A DNA stretch of 64,000 nt from Piezodorus guildinii (taxonomy: Eukaryota; Arthropoda; Insecta; Hemiptera; Pentatomidae), in the NCBI GenBank assembly GCA_023052935.1, contig CM041297.1, positions 7,352,827-7,416,826 on the forward strand. Direction: 5' to 3'. The notes beneath the pieces were generated by a model. That model made no database searches. It worked only from the letters and a program-made list of their open reading frames with translations, and was not told the origin of the DNA. Made by a program: the position numbers and the translations under genes. The stretch's first letter is position 1. Every line of letters starts with the position of its first letter. Below are positions 13,031 to 24,460 of the stretch, in pieces.

Positions 13031-14898
13031 CATTTTGAAACTTTATTGTTCTCATGAACAATGTAAACCAGATTGTTAAAAATAATTAATATATGATATT
13101 ATAACTACAGTTTGCTTGTTTACTTATTTAACATCACTTTATGTTACTGTGGCTAATCGGACGATGCTACAGTGTGAGTCCTAAATTTTGCCTATCCAGG
13201 TTTAATCAGGATAAGGATCTTTAACGAGTACCTGACATTGCACAGGCTCGGGACTTCCTTATTACTACAAACAGTTATAATCGGCTAAAGATAGTGAATA
13301 TGCTGTATTTAATGTGACTATGTATTAATTAATTAGATATTAAAATTTTGATTAAATTAAAATTAGCAAGTTATAAAAACATTTACAAGTTCAAATAATA
13401 TCATAATCTATAATAATAATTAATGGTATATTCAAATTGCTTGTATTGGTAAATTCATTTATTAATTATTGTAATAAGCTGTAATTACATTGAGTGATCA
13501 TGTGTACCCAAAAAATTTAAATATAATAACAGTATTTTTAATTTAATTAAAAATAAGAATTTTAATAGACAATTAAATTTTTAACCACTAGTCAAATGTC
13601 ACATTAAAATATTTTTGTTTGGGGTGCTATTAATTGCTTTTGAGACATACTACAGTTGTGCATTTTGAACATTTACTATAAGTCTGTGGACTTAAGCTCT
13701 GAAATCTATGCTTATCTGTTATGTAATTTAGTCTAAGCAAGTGTTAAAAAATCTTCTGATTTATATTTGTAGCGGTCGTGTGGAAGAAATATTTTATTCC
13801 CAAAATCAAATTTAAAAATATTATAATATTATGCATAAAATTGTAAACTAGTGGTTTAAGAAAATAGAGACGAAGATTATTCAGAATTCTAAGCAATAGG
13901 AACTTCAATCTCATATTCACTTCAACAGAATATTTTATCTACTTTTAATATGATATTTATTCTTATATCATTCTTTAATTTCCAATAATCAATTATTGAT
14001 CAATTATTGACATATCATTTTCAAATAAAGTATTATTTTTAAGCACATATCTATGAAATATTTTTTTATAAATCAAAGTACGTACATAATTATTTAGGTT
14101 AATGTCAGCGTAAACACTTACTGATGTTTATCATTTAAACTGATGCATTTCCAAATATACAAATATACTATGTATTTACCTAATTATTTTTTTAAAATAT
14201 AAATTTTCCATTTTTTTTTCTATGTATTTAATGCGATCTATGGTGCTGGAGTAAAAGGTTTAATTTTGTTTATTGAACTAATCAAATTCAATATCATTAA
14301 TTAAAAGCTTTACGTATTCATAATCATGAAGTATCTTTATTATATTATAAATTTAAATTAATCATAATATTAATACATACAAAAACAAAATAAAAGTAAA
14401 GTTGCGGTGGAAAGTTAAAAGTCAAATGTAAAACTTTAAATATGGCCACAGATGATCACTCTATATCTAAAAGTGGAACAATGATCGGGAACAATTGGAG
14501 TTCTAGCTTCAAATATTTTTTAAAATAATAATTATTAATTTATCATATAAATGTTGTAAAGGATCAATATTCATTAATGATTCTTTTTTTATTTTGCAAT
14601 GATTGTGATTCTCTACTGAATAACACTAACAAGAGAAACAACCCTTGGTATTTATAAATTATTACGGCGGACAGATAGATAGACCTTGTTATTCATAATT
14701 CGGTTTCTGCATGTCTTGAAATGTAAGATCTCAATTTTAAGAGGGTTAATTTTTCTGTTTGGTCGATTAGAAAGGTTCATTATAAAAAATAATTAACCAA
14801 TAAGTTATTCATATTAATTTCTTTTATAAATAATTTATAAAGTCCATAATGTCATTTTTTTTTTTTTTTTTTAATTTTTCAGGAAGTTTTTCTTAATA
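10876..14898. other. AT-rich intergenic DNA with (TA)n
   Basis: No gene is seen. A dispersed repeat at 13126-13262 is shared with 405-545 (inverted) and 50655-50760. The rest is low-complexity AT-rich sequence. Confidence 0.5.
12954..13026. repeat. (TA)n microsatellite
   Basis: An uninterrupted TA dinucleotide run of about 73 bp. Confidence 0.95.
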
Positions 14899-14910
14899 TT
14901 TCACACTTAA

Positions 14911-15375
14911 ACAAGCACACCCCAACTTCCTTTTATTATATATTTATTTTCTTTTATAATTGTTAACATTGTTTTTCAACGTTTCGGGGTTCTTTCCCCA
15001 TTATAAAGACTTTAAGACGACAGTCTACAGGTTTACAGTCAGCCAATAAACTTCGATGTGGACGAATAGCAGTAAGCTATAAATGTGAAATATGAGTGAT
15101 ACATTTAAAAGTGTTTTCAAAAAAGTCTTGATAATGGGGAAAGAACCCCGAAACGATGTAAAAAATTATGAAAGAAAATAAATATATAATAAAAGGAAAC
15201 TTTAATCTTTGCTATAAAATTAATAACATAAATTAATGGTTGGTAACCCAATATAGAAAAAAAATGACACCTAAACAAGCACACCCCAACTTCCTTTTAT
15301 TATATATTTATTTTCTTTCATAATTTTTAACATAATTTTTCAACGTTTAGGGGTTCTTTTCCCATTATCATATTA
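14911..15375. mobile_element. Penelope-like pseudo-LTR repeat, inverted pair plus a third copy
   Basis: A ~105-bp unit (14911-15019) is followed by an inverted copy (15124-15205) and a further direct copy (15268-15372). Each carries a hairpin of the form ggggaaagaaccccgaaac. The spacer 15040-15080 is also found inverted near 20965-21005, so this is the same family as 20685-22140. No coding part is left. Confidence 0.65.
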
Positions 15376-15819
15376 TTATAAATATAATAAATAATAATTA
15401 TTGTAAATATTATTTCTAGACACTCCTATTTGTGTTGTTTAGTTTATAGGACTCATTAGAGGGAAGGAAATTAAAAATCTGTGTTCTGACAGGTTAGAAG
15501 TAGGAAAAGTTTGAGTGATCTTCAGTGTCTATTTAAAGCTTTATTTAAACTCTTTTAAAATATTGAGATTTCACAATCGAACTGAAAGCACAAAGATAGA
15601 CTAATTTTTAAAATATGTATAAATAAAATTTATTTTTATCTTTCTAAGTAAAATTTCTATAATAATGTTGACAAAACAGCATAAAAACGCATTAAACATA
15701 TGAAAGCTTTTTAATAAATTTTACGTATCTACTTAGAAATATTATTACTCTTAATACATGTTTTTTTTAATCTATATATAAGTGTCTAAATATATATAGA
15801 TTAAAAAAAACATGAATTA

Positions 15820-15822
<3 letters not shown>

Positions 15823-15855
<33 letters not shown>
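15823..15855. repeat. (TA)n microsatellite
   Basis: TA run of about 33 bp inside AT-rich intergenic DNA (15376-16334) in which I see nothing else. Confidence 0.85.
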
Positions 15856-15859
<4 letters not shown>

Positions 15860-16334
15860 TATTGCTGGTATAAGGTTATATACAAATGTACATATTTGTT
15901 TCTTGATATGAAATACATTTTAAAGAAAGGGAGTCGATATGAATTGATATGAAAAAGTTTTTCATTATTTATTTTATAATTCATGTTGACAATTGAAAAA
16001 GTTAACAGAACATTAAATAGAGTATTTTTTTTAATTATCACTTTTGATTTCTAAACATAAATAAGATAAAGTAATTATGAGATTTTCTTTATTGATACAT
16101 GGATCCTTGAATAATGATACAGAAATTATAAAAATATTTTTGTAATCTACCATGCATTACTTAATTTGAAATGTAAATTGAAGAGATGTAAGGTTGAACA
16201 TGCTATGTTATTAAAAATCAAATTTAATGATTGTTCATTCCTATTTTAGAATTGATAACTCGATGTTATAATTCTGAAAACTTCTAAAATTCAAAATTTA
16301 AATTTAACAGTGCTAAGTAAAAAATAAAATAAAA

Positions 16335-17050
16335 TACTGGAAGGAATTAGTCCGGGTGGCGGTCATTAAATGAAACAACTAAATAGTTTCAACTATTTTA
16401 TTGTTTGCCAACGTTTCGACCCCCTTTGTGGGTCATCATCAGGGCGCATGGTGGGAGAATGGAAACTCCTAGTTACTTCTCATCTTTCAATTACTTCTCT
16501 GGATACATCTTTCTCACAGACTCAAAATGTATCCTCTTCAACCCCTTACCACCTTTCTTCAGTGATTACTAATAATGACCACCATCATATTTTCTCCTCA
16601 CTAAAATCGCAATTCCCCCAAAATAGACAAGCCTTTAACAATCTTTGCAACCTCCACAAACGACTTGCCAAAAAAAACTGAACAAAGAATTTTCTTATTA
16701 AAATGTCGAACCCATTCTCTTTTCCCAAAATTTATTGAGAACTGCATTAGTCAAGTCCCTTTGTCAAATTCTCTTGCCTCCAAATTGACACACTCTTTGG
16801 ACAAATACAAAAGAACGCTACTGAATTTAAAAATTAGAGAAACCATACAACAAATTGACCACATAAACGACAATATACGTTCCTTAAATTCTTCTTTACA
16901 TCCTATTATAGGCGACCAGTTTCCATTCTCCCACCATGCGCCCTGATGATGACCCACAAAGGGGGTCGAAACGTTGGCAAACAATAAAATAGTTGAAACT
17001 ATTTAGTTGTTTCATTTAATGACCGCCACCCGGACTAATTCCTTCCAGTA
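16335..17050. mobile_element. Penelope-like element fragment with 133-bp inverted arms
   Basis: Arms 16335-16467 and 16918-17050 are near-perfect inverted copies. The interior encodes a broken frame with RIFLLKCRTHSLFPKFI and a heptad-rich stretch (KYKRTLLNLKIRETIQQID), resembling the N-terminal region of Penelope-like element proteins. Each arm contains CTGATGA, a GACCC/GGGTC stem and GAAACG, a hammerhead-ribozyme-like core (16940-16980 on +, 16405-16446 on -). RT and endonuclease domains are missing. Confidence 0.7.
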
Positions 17051-17946
17051 ATTCTCAACGGTCAACTAATTACATCCACAATGATAAAATAAAATAATAT
17101 TTCAAGAAAAATCTCTATTTTTCCAAAAATTTCACATAACATTTTCTTCTTTTTAACTCTTCAATCGGTCTTTGAAATATCATAAATCATAAAAAAAAAT
17201 AAAGAAAACAGACCAGACTTTTATGCTGTTGAAAATTATAAAATATGCACCCAAAGTCATGAAAAAATATCAAGCAATGAAAAACAAAACACCCTTTTTA
17301 AAAGAAAAAAATAATAAATATTGAGGTATGGGAAACAAAATCATTGAGTTCCGTAAGTTGGTAAAATAAATATTTAATTTCATTTTAAATCTAATCTCTG
17401 TTATTTAATGAAAGAAAATGCTTCATTATTTATAATTTTTAAAAATGCACAATTTTAAAGATACGTTCTTTGGAATTTAAATATTAACTCCAAATTTCAT
17501 GTCTAAAACAACTTTATTGTGTTAATCTTACTTATAATTGCCCATTTCCAAAATAATGCATTTCTATTGTTAAATTAATTGTGTTTACATTCTTATTATC
17601 ATTAGCAAATGTGTTAATTTATAATTAGTTTTTTTAAGAGTTGCATTAACTTATTTTCCTGCCTCCTAATTTCGACAAAGCCAAATGGCAAGTATTACAA
17701 ATTTAAATATAATACTTAAACTCCAAAGAATGTATTCTCTAAAATTTATTAATATTAATATTCATTAATTCTGATGAGATCATGTGATTCCATTCACAAA
17801 ATTAAATCATTTCTATGGATATAAACACTCATTTTTAATCATTTAGATTCATATCAAGACACTTTTTGAAGTTATAAACAACATATTGTTAGTTATATAG
17901 TTACTATTGTTTTTTTTATTAAGTGAGAATGGTTGACTGTATATAT
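17051..17946. other. AT-rich intergenic DNA
   Basis: No gene, repeat with homology elsewhere in the window, or structured element is seen. Confidence 0.4.
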
Positions 17947-18169
17947 GGGAAAAGTTGGTTCAGGGTACAGTCAATGGAACACACAATTAAGTAAAAACTT
18001 AATTTATTGGTGCCGACGTTCTGGCCTAAATTATAGGCCTTCTTCAGGGTGATTGAATGAGCTGAGCGGGCGTCACAATAATGGCGGCACCAATGAATTT
18101 TTGTCGGAACCAATAAATTAAGTTTATACTTGTGTGTTCCATTGACTGCACCCTGAACCAACTTCTCCC
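17947..18169. mobile_element. Short inverted-repeat element, Penelope-like pseudo-LTR type
   Basis: Arms of about 75 bp (17947-18025 and 18095-18169) share ggttcagggt, cagtcaatggaacacaca and aacttaatttattggt. The minus strand at 18010-18048 reads CTGAAGA, a GGCCTA/TAGGCC stem and GAACG, a decayed version of the hairpin in the other Penelope-like repeats. Confidence 0.65.
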
Positions 18170-18617
18170 CTACTATTGTTTTTGTTCATTTATGTTATAC
18201 TTGTCCCACAATAAAATTTCTTTTATATTATTTGTAAGAAATGAACTTCATTATTTCACTCATGCATGTCATTATTTGCAACAATCATCGACAAATCAAA
18301 TTCAAGTTATTAAAACTTTCCCCTTGCTAACACGAGCCTCCTTAGTTCTTGTGAATTGGTAGAAAGTAAACTATAGGATAATAAAGGGCTTAGTATCTAT
18401 TAGAATAATAAGTTATTTGTTGTTGTATAAAGTATTAGATAGTGAGTATTATTAGGTAAAGGTTAGGAAATGAAGTAGTAATAGATGTGTTTCCTTGTGT
18501 CTATATCGTCTTATTATGTTTTTATTGGTGATCATTCATTATGCGACACTATGAAATGTCCAGTATCCTTATAGGCCTAATAATGTTAATGTCCAAGTGG
18601 ATGGAATGTTGTAACTA

Positions 18618-18716
18618 AAGGTTCCTTCCCACATGGCTATTTCGCATGCATCAAGAGGGTACTGAGCATGCTCAGCCAGCTAAATACTCATGTGGGAACA
18701 AACCTTAAATGAATTA
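18618..18716. mobile_element. Small MITE with inverted ends
   Basis: About 99 bp with ends aaggttccttcccacatg and catgtgggaacaaacctt. No coding content; the superfamily is not clear. Confidence 0.6.
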
Positions 18717-19238
18717 CAGCTTGTTGTTTGTTGCAAGTAACGCTATCTATGCACTTGTTAAATAAAATGGCATATTGTATTATAAAGTGTTTTTATGTAT
18801 ATAAATATGTGTATGTATTCCTTGGGAACAATTTAATAATCCCGTATTTACACTATATTGCATTATGGATGTTGAGTTTTCAAATGTATGTTGTCAGTTT
18901 ATCTACTAGCCATTGTTAATCCTTGTAGTTGTAGTCGACGAAGGTGTTTTGTTATCGTTATTGTTTTATGAATCTTTTTATTAATCTGTTCAACTGTGTG
19001 TCGAAACAAACAAATTAATGTGTTGCTGCTGTCTTTTCTATTAATAAAAACTTGATATGATAACTCAATACATGTTTAACATTTTATGTAATAATGCAAT
19101 AAAAAGTTATAATACGCTTCTCAATTTAAAAAAATCTCCATCAATCCAACTCTCTATTTTTTTAAAATTTTCATCTAAATCTTGTGACATTGTGGAAAAA
19201 TGTTGAATATATTTTTTTTAATGTATAACAATTTTTAT
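18717..19238. other. AT-rich intergenic DNA
   Basis: No gene or recognisable element; short AT-rich open frames only. Confidence 0.4.
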
Positions 19239-19330
19239 AGGGTGCAGTTTGGCCTAATGGATGGAGCACTAATCTACTGTTCTCCAGGTTCTAGGGTTCT
19301 AGGCTCAAACTATGGCTGTAGTATAATTAT
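19239..19330 (+). mobile_element. tRNA-like SINE head
   Basis: An A-box-like tggcctaatgga and a B-box-like ggttctaggctc are spaced as in a tRNA-derived pol III promoter. The body is missing; a Penelope-like element starts at 19337. Confidence 0.55.
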
Positions 19331-19336
19331 CTGTTT

Positions 19337-20619
19337 GATAATTATCAGGCTGTTTTACAAAAGAAATTCTTAGATATTTTTTTAAAACAATTTATTTAAT
19401 CCAGTCATCTTGACGTTTCAGCCTCTAGGGCCATTATCAAGCTTCTGTAATCAATTAAAGTCTCATTGCATTTATACATTTTCAACAATTCAATTACAAC
19501 AACATATAATAAATTATTTTTAATAATTATGTCACCTACCATGCATATCCATCTTAATTATCTTTTCATTTCACCGCTTTTCAGCAGCGTCGTCATAATT
19601 TTTTTAAAATGTCATTTTTCAAAAAAACCTGTATTCAAAAATATCATATTATTTTTCATCATCAATTGAAAAAGGGGATCTATTTATTCAAAAAAGAAAA
19701 GAAACATTTTTTCCAACTTACTTAACAGTTTTCGGCCGCCTTTTAGGTGTTCTCGTGCGCGACTGAACTTGGAGTGGGGATGCCAAAGGATTTATATATT
19801 TACTCTGTCGATAGTACTTGCATAAAAGGTGTTTAGGTTGTCTAAGTTTGTTTGGTGGTTAACTGATTTTTCTAAATTTTTTGTTATATAAATTGATTCT
19901 ATGATTCTCTGTTTATTTATGTTTTCTTCCTTATGTAGGACCGAGATATTATCAAAATCAAAAATATGTTTATGTTTATCGCAGTGTTGTGACAAACCTG
20001 TAGCCAATTTTGATTTTGTGCATTTCGAGTTACAGTTTTGTTTATGTTGCTGTACTCTCTCATGGAGCCACTGCGACGTTTGTCCATAATATGATTTATT
20101 TGCACAATTTTTAGAATCTATTTTATATATGACATTTGTCATCTTTTGTATTGGTATTTCGTCCTTAGTTTTAGTATAAAGTTTTTCAATTTTATTTACA
20201 GTTTTTTTTCCAAATTTAATTTCGGTTTTATCATATTTTTTAAATGTTTTTTCTACTTTATTAGTTAGATTTTTTATATACGTTACTGAATAATATTTTT
20301 TAGGATATGTATTGTGAATTTTGTTGCATTCTTTATTATTTTCTGGCTCATTTATTATAGTATATAGGCTGCTGAAAAGCGGTGAAATGAAAAGATAATT
20401 AAGATGGATATGCATGGTAGGTGACATAATTATTAAAAATAATTTATTATATGTTGTTGTAATTGAATTGTTGAAAATGTATAAATGCAATGAGACTTTA
20501 ATTGATTACAGAAGCTTGATAATGGCCCTAGAGGCTGAAACGTCGCGATGACTGGATTAAATAAATTGTTTTAAAAAAATATCCAAGAATTTCTTTTGTA
20601 AAACGGCCTGATAATTATC
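19337..20619 (-). mobile_element. Penelope-like element, 3' part with GIY-YIG endonuclease and 252-bp inverted arms
   Basis: Arms 19337-19588 and 20368-20619 are almost perfect inverted copies, as in Penelope-like elements with inverted pseudo-LTRs. Between them the minus strand codes for the endonuclease end of the protein. Each arm carries gtttcagcctctagggcc next to ttatcaag, the hairpin seen in the other members. No RT domain remains, so the copy is 5' truncated and cannot move alone. Confidence 0.85.
19792..20490 (-). CDS. Penelope-like element GIY-YIG endonuclease fragment (232 codons open)
   Basis: A GIY-YIG nuclease domain starts near residue 134 (VIYKID), followed by Cys pair CANK and the SYYGQTSQWLHERVQQHK core, then TGLSQHCDKHKH, and the catalytic Glu region RIIESIYI near residue 206. 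Penelope-like elements fuse this domain to a telomerase-like RT; here only the linker and endonuclease are left. The first ~41 codons are read out of the pseudo-LTR arm and are unlikely to be natural protein. The frame is open to the stop at 19792, with all core residues I can check, so the copy may be young. Confidence 0.75.
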   Translation of the reverse strand: MHLYIFNNSITTTYNKLFLIIMSPTMHIHLNYLFISPLFSSLYTIINEPENNKECNKIHNTYPKKYYSVTYIKNLTNKVEKTFKKYDKTEIKFGKKTVNKIEKLYTKTKDEIPIQKMTNVIYKIDSKNCANKSYYGQTSQWLHERVQQHKQNCNSKCTKSKLATGLSQHCDKHKHIFDFDNISVLHKEENINKQRIIESIYITKNLEKSVNHQTNLDNLNTFYASTIDRVNI

Positions 20620-20684
20620 GAACAAATATTCAAACAAAAGAACAATTACGACAATGATGAGAAAAGCATAATTATCATTTCACA

Positions 20685-22140
20685 CTCCAATATGCACTCC
20701 TTAACTTTCTTTCATTATACATTTATTTTTCTTCACTATTTATTACATACTTTTTCAACGTTTTGGGGTTCTTTCCCCATTATCAAGACTGAAACAATTT
20801 TTGTATATAGTTTAATTTGTAAAAATACATTATTTGAATATTTGTCCTTAAAAATTATCTTTATTAATTTAATTTGTATTGTCATTATTAATTTAAAAAT
20901 TATTACTACGATTTATCTTTTTTTAAAAACATTTTTTAAAACACAACACATTATTTTCCATTTATAGCTTACTGCTATTCGTCCACTTACATGTTTATTG
21001 GCTGACTGTTTTATTTCTATTATTTTCTAATTTTTCACTTTGTACCTTTCTATTGGGTTGTTTCACATGAAATGTCCATTTTTATAGTTTCTGAAATACA
21101 TAAAGGATTTTGCAGGTCTCTGTTGTTTTCTTCCAAATGTTTAGATATTTATAGTAAGCAGTTACTAATCCTCTACCTTTGTATTATAAACATTAGCTTC
21201 CCAATGAATTACCCACTTTTTAGTATAAGTCCAAATATGAACATGGAAACGCGCGATTTTCGAGTAATATTTTTGTACGAGTTTAAACTCGACCATTCAG
21301 CAGCTGAGGCCGAGTTTAAGTTATCCCGAGGAAGACCTCCGTCCGTAATAGACAACGATGTCCTCAAACATACAGTAAAAAGAAACCCCTACCAAACAGT
21401 TAAAGGACTCTCAGCACAACTAAATGTAAGTGCATCTACCGTTTTCAGACATTTTAATTGTATTGGGAAAGTAAAAAAGCTCGATACATGGGTACCTCAT
21501 GATCTCACTGAACGGCAGCAAGACCCCATTTTTCAAAACATACCGTGCAAAAATTGAAAGAACTGGGCTACGAAGTTCTTCCGCACCCACCATATTCTTC
21601 CGACTTGTCTCCAACAGATTACCACCTGTTCAGGAATTTAGACAACTTCGTCAAACTTTTTGAAAATGATGATCAAATGAAAAGTGCGTTTTCAGATTTT
21701 GTTTCACTTCAAAGCTCAGAGTTTTTCAGTTTGGGATAAAAAAGTTGGTGTCACGTTGGGAAAAATGTGTAGAAAAAGAAGGTAAATACTTCAAATAAAA
21801 TTATCTTGTTTTCATATCGTATTTTTAATAAAAATCCTTTACCTTGAAAACGGACATTTCATGTGACACAACCCAATAGTATTCCTATGTAATCCCTGTG
21901 CTCTGTATTTATTTTTATTTCTAGTAATTATATATTTTAATTATGGTTTTTGGCCTATTAATAAAGATAATTTTTGAAGACAAATATTCAAATAATATAT
22001 TTTCACAAATCAAAAAAATTGTTTCAGTCTTGAAAATGGGGAAAGAACCCCGAAAGGTTGAAAAATTATGTAATGAATAGTGAAGAAAAATAAATGTATA
22101 ATAAAAGGAAGTTAAGGAGTGTATATTTGAGTGTGTAATA
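20685..22140. mobile_element. Penelope-like/foldback element with ends inverted, split by a mariner
   Basis: Left 20685-20800 and right 22020-22140 are inverted copies (ends ...actcctta / ...aaggagtg) with the ggggttctttccccat hairpin and the gaaacaatttttgt block. The mariner 21053-21876 is inserted inside. The interior has no preserved coding frame. Confidence 0.7.
21053..21876 (+). mobile_element. Mariner copy c, internally deleted (824 bp)
   Basis: TA at both sides, ends ttgggttgtttcacatg / catgtgacacaaccca. It keeps the N-terminal METRDFR start at about 21240 and the C-terminal block, but carries the shared cggcagcaa/gacccc deletion that removes two catalytic Asp. Inserted in the element 20685-22140. 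Confidence 0.9.
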
Positions 22141-22194
22141 TTAAGTAAAACTTCCTAAAAAATTATAAAAGAAAAGAAACATAATTATCATTTT

Positions 22195-22790
22195 TTTTGT
22201 TTCAGTCATGGGGTGATCCTTGGGTAGGGAGACCCTCTTGGGGTACACACAACCTCTATAAACTGGGTAATGTAAAATTGGGGGAAAAAGTCTGAGCGTG
22301 ATCTAATCACCTCCTTGCAAACAAGTGTTGAACTATTGGGTTGTGTCACATGAAATGTCCATTTTCAAGGTAAAGGATTTTTATTAAAAATACGATATGA
22401 AAACAAGATAATTGTATTCAAAGTATTTACCTTCTTAGCCCAGTTCTTTCAATTTTTGCACGAAGGTGTACACTTTTGGGGTATACTAAAAAGTGGGTAA
22501 TTGATTGGGAAGCTAATGTTTATAATACAAAGGTAGAGGATTAGTAACTGTTTACTTAAAATATGTAAACATTGGGAAGAAAACAACAGAGATCTGCAAA
22601 ATCCTGTATGTACTTCAGAAACTATAAAAACGGACATTTCATGGTAAGCAACCCAATAGAAACAGTGCGAATCTCTATATGTACTGAACCCACATTTCAT
22701 GGGTTGTAGAGGTACAGAGAATTTTTTTTGTACCAACCAAAAGTTTGTTAGCTCGAATCCTAATCCCACCCAGAAGTTTTTTTAAAGTAA
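22195..22790 (+). mobile_element. Short interspersed repeat split by a mariner
   Basis: 22204-22335 and 22657-22720 together align with the repeat at 27725-27930 and the inverted one at 24240-24450 (shared blocks catggggtgatcc, aaagtgggta, cacctccttgca, tgtactgaaccc). The mariner at 22336-22656 interrupts it at a TA. Confidence 0.65.
22336..22656 (-). mobile_element. Mariner copy d, MITE-like (321 bp)
   Basis: TA target duplication at 22334-22335 and 22657-22658; both mariner ends are present, but nearly the whole transposase is deleted. Confidence 0.88.
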
Positions 22791-23386
22791 ATAATTAAAA
22801 AAGGTGATACAACCACAGTCACACTTTCAGTATTTGAACCATCAGCTCATACAAAAAATAGGTGTAAGGAGTGATGACTTTACCATATCACGTATCATCA
22901 ACTATTACGGTATGGACTCAACATCATAGGAGGCTACATCTTGCGCCCAACATGGGTCTACACAATCTGTTGTGCCAACTGAATTTTTTTTTATTGTAGA
23001 TCAACTCCATTACAAAGCGATTACATTTCTTCATCTATTGAGGGTCAGATCACAAGTCTGAAACATTCTTTTTTTTTAGAAAATATTTTTAAGACTATGC
23101 AGTCTATTATATATTTTAAACAATTTATTTGATAAAATCAATCATTACAATCAGAGGAACATTTGAAAGAAAGTGGCCTAAGATAACTTCATAGCAATAA
23201 AAAATATTTTTTTTCAGACCAAATGGCTGAAAATAATAACATAGAATATAAACTCCAAAAGAAGAAAAATAAATTACAATAAAACAATTTAAGCTTCATT
23301 ATCATAGCCAAATTGGTGATATTTTTTAGTAGGATTTCCTTTCAAAATCAAAAGATCTATTTCTTAGTGTTCTAAATTACATATAC

Positions 23387-24237
23387 ACTCACTCGAAAAA
23401 GTTTCCGTACACCCAAATATGATGGGATAAACGCAAATAAAGGAATTAGAGAAATTTGCAACTTTTGAACTTCCATCTGGCCCAAAAATATTAAATTCAT
23501 ATTCGTCAGAGAATATGATCCTTTCTCAGAAATTTTAGGGTTTATTTACAAACTCGCTGGCAAATTGCAGCCGCTTCTTACTGTTTATCTTACTGATGAA
23601 GGGATTTCTTCTTGCGACTCGACCAATGTATCCTTATCTTCTTAGAATATTTCTGACTGTTTCCGAGAAGACTTCAATCCTATAGTCCCTTTTTATTCTG
23701 ACGGCCATTGAGGTTGCATTAGAGTGAGGATTTGCATGGAATTCAGCAAGGATGACTGGATAAGGATCCTCCAGTTTCCTAGGTATTCCAGCAAGTGGTC
23801 TATACTCCAGAGATATTAACCCTCTATGTCTTTTTAGCACATATTGTACAGTAGCATGTGACATATTCAATATATGTGAAATTTTTCGTTAAACCCTGCA
23901 CTTGATAACGATCCATAAGCTCTCTCAAATCATGAGAAAGGTGCATATTGAAAATAAATCAGTTTCTTAGGCACAAGTAAAGCTAATACTTAGCTAAGAG
24001 TTGAGTATGGAGATAATATTTGCACAGATAACACTGTATGGAAACATTTTTGACCTACCATTAACAAATGACATTCTGCCTCGTTTGATATTAATGTTGA
24101 AATGAAACTAAATAAATATATCTTTTTAACTAATATTAGTATCAATAATTTGTGCATTAGGAAATTGTTAAGTTGAAAATAAATAGCAGTGCAAATTAAT
24201 AGCATGTGCTGTATGGAAACTTTTTTGAGTGAGTATT
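23387..24237 (-). mobile_element. Tc1-like transposon, non-autonomous (~850 bp)
   Basis: Inverted ends actcactcgaaaaagtttcc and ggaaacttttttgagtgagt next to TA. The minus strand has a Tc1-type N-terminal HTH fragment at 23634-23870 (SHATVQYVLKRHRGLIS..., then RIKRDYRIEVFSETVRNIL). The catalytic domain is absent. Confidence 0.75.
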
Positions 24238-24239
24238 TT

Positions 24240-24460
24240 ATTTATCTACCTGTACCACTACAACCCATGAAGGGTCTTGGGTTCAGTACATATAGAGATT
24301 CGTACTGTTTCTAGGCCAACGGCAGTGCAATGAGGTGATAAGGCCTTAATCGCGCTCAGCCGCCAGGTTTTCCCCAATTATTTTGGGTACCCACTTTATA
24401 GAGGCTGTGTCTGCCACAGGAGGGTCTCCATACCCTAGGATCGCCCCCCGACTGAATTAA
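24240..24460 (-). mobile_element. Short interspersed repeat, inverted copy
   Basis: The reverse complement matches 22204-22720 and 27725-27930 over the whole body (ggcgatcctagg, ataaagtgggtaccca, ggccttatcacctc, ctgaaccc). It abuts the Tc1-like end at 24237. Confidence 0.7.

Noticed and set aside
16370..16946. Host gene in two overlapping frames
   Set aside because: The frames lie between the inverted arms and fit a Penelope-like remnant better.
19466..19669. 67-codon frame with the same start as the 232-codon one
   Set aside because: It lies in the pseudo-LTR arm; the shared start comes from the inverted repeat.
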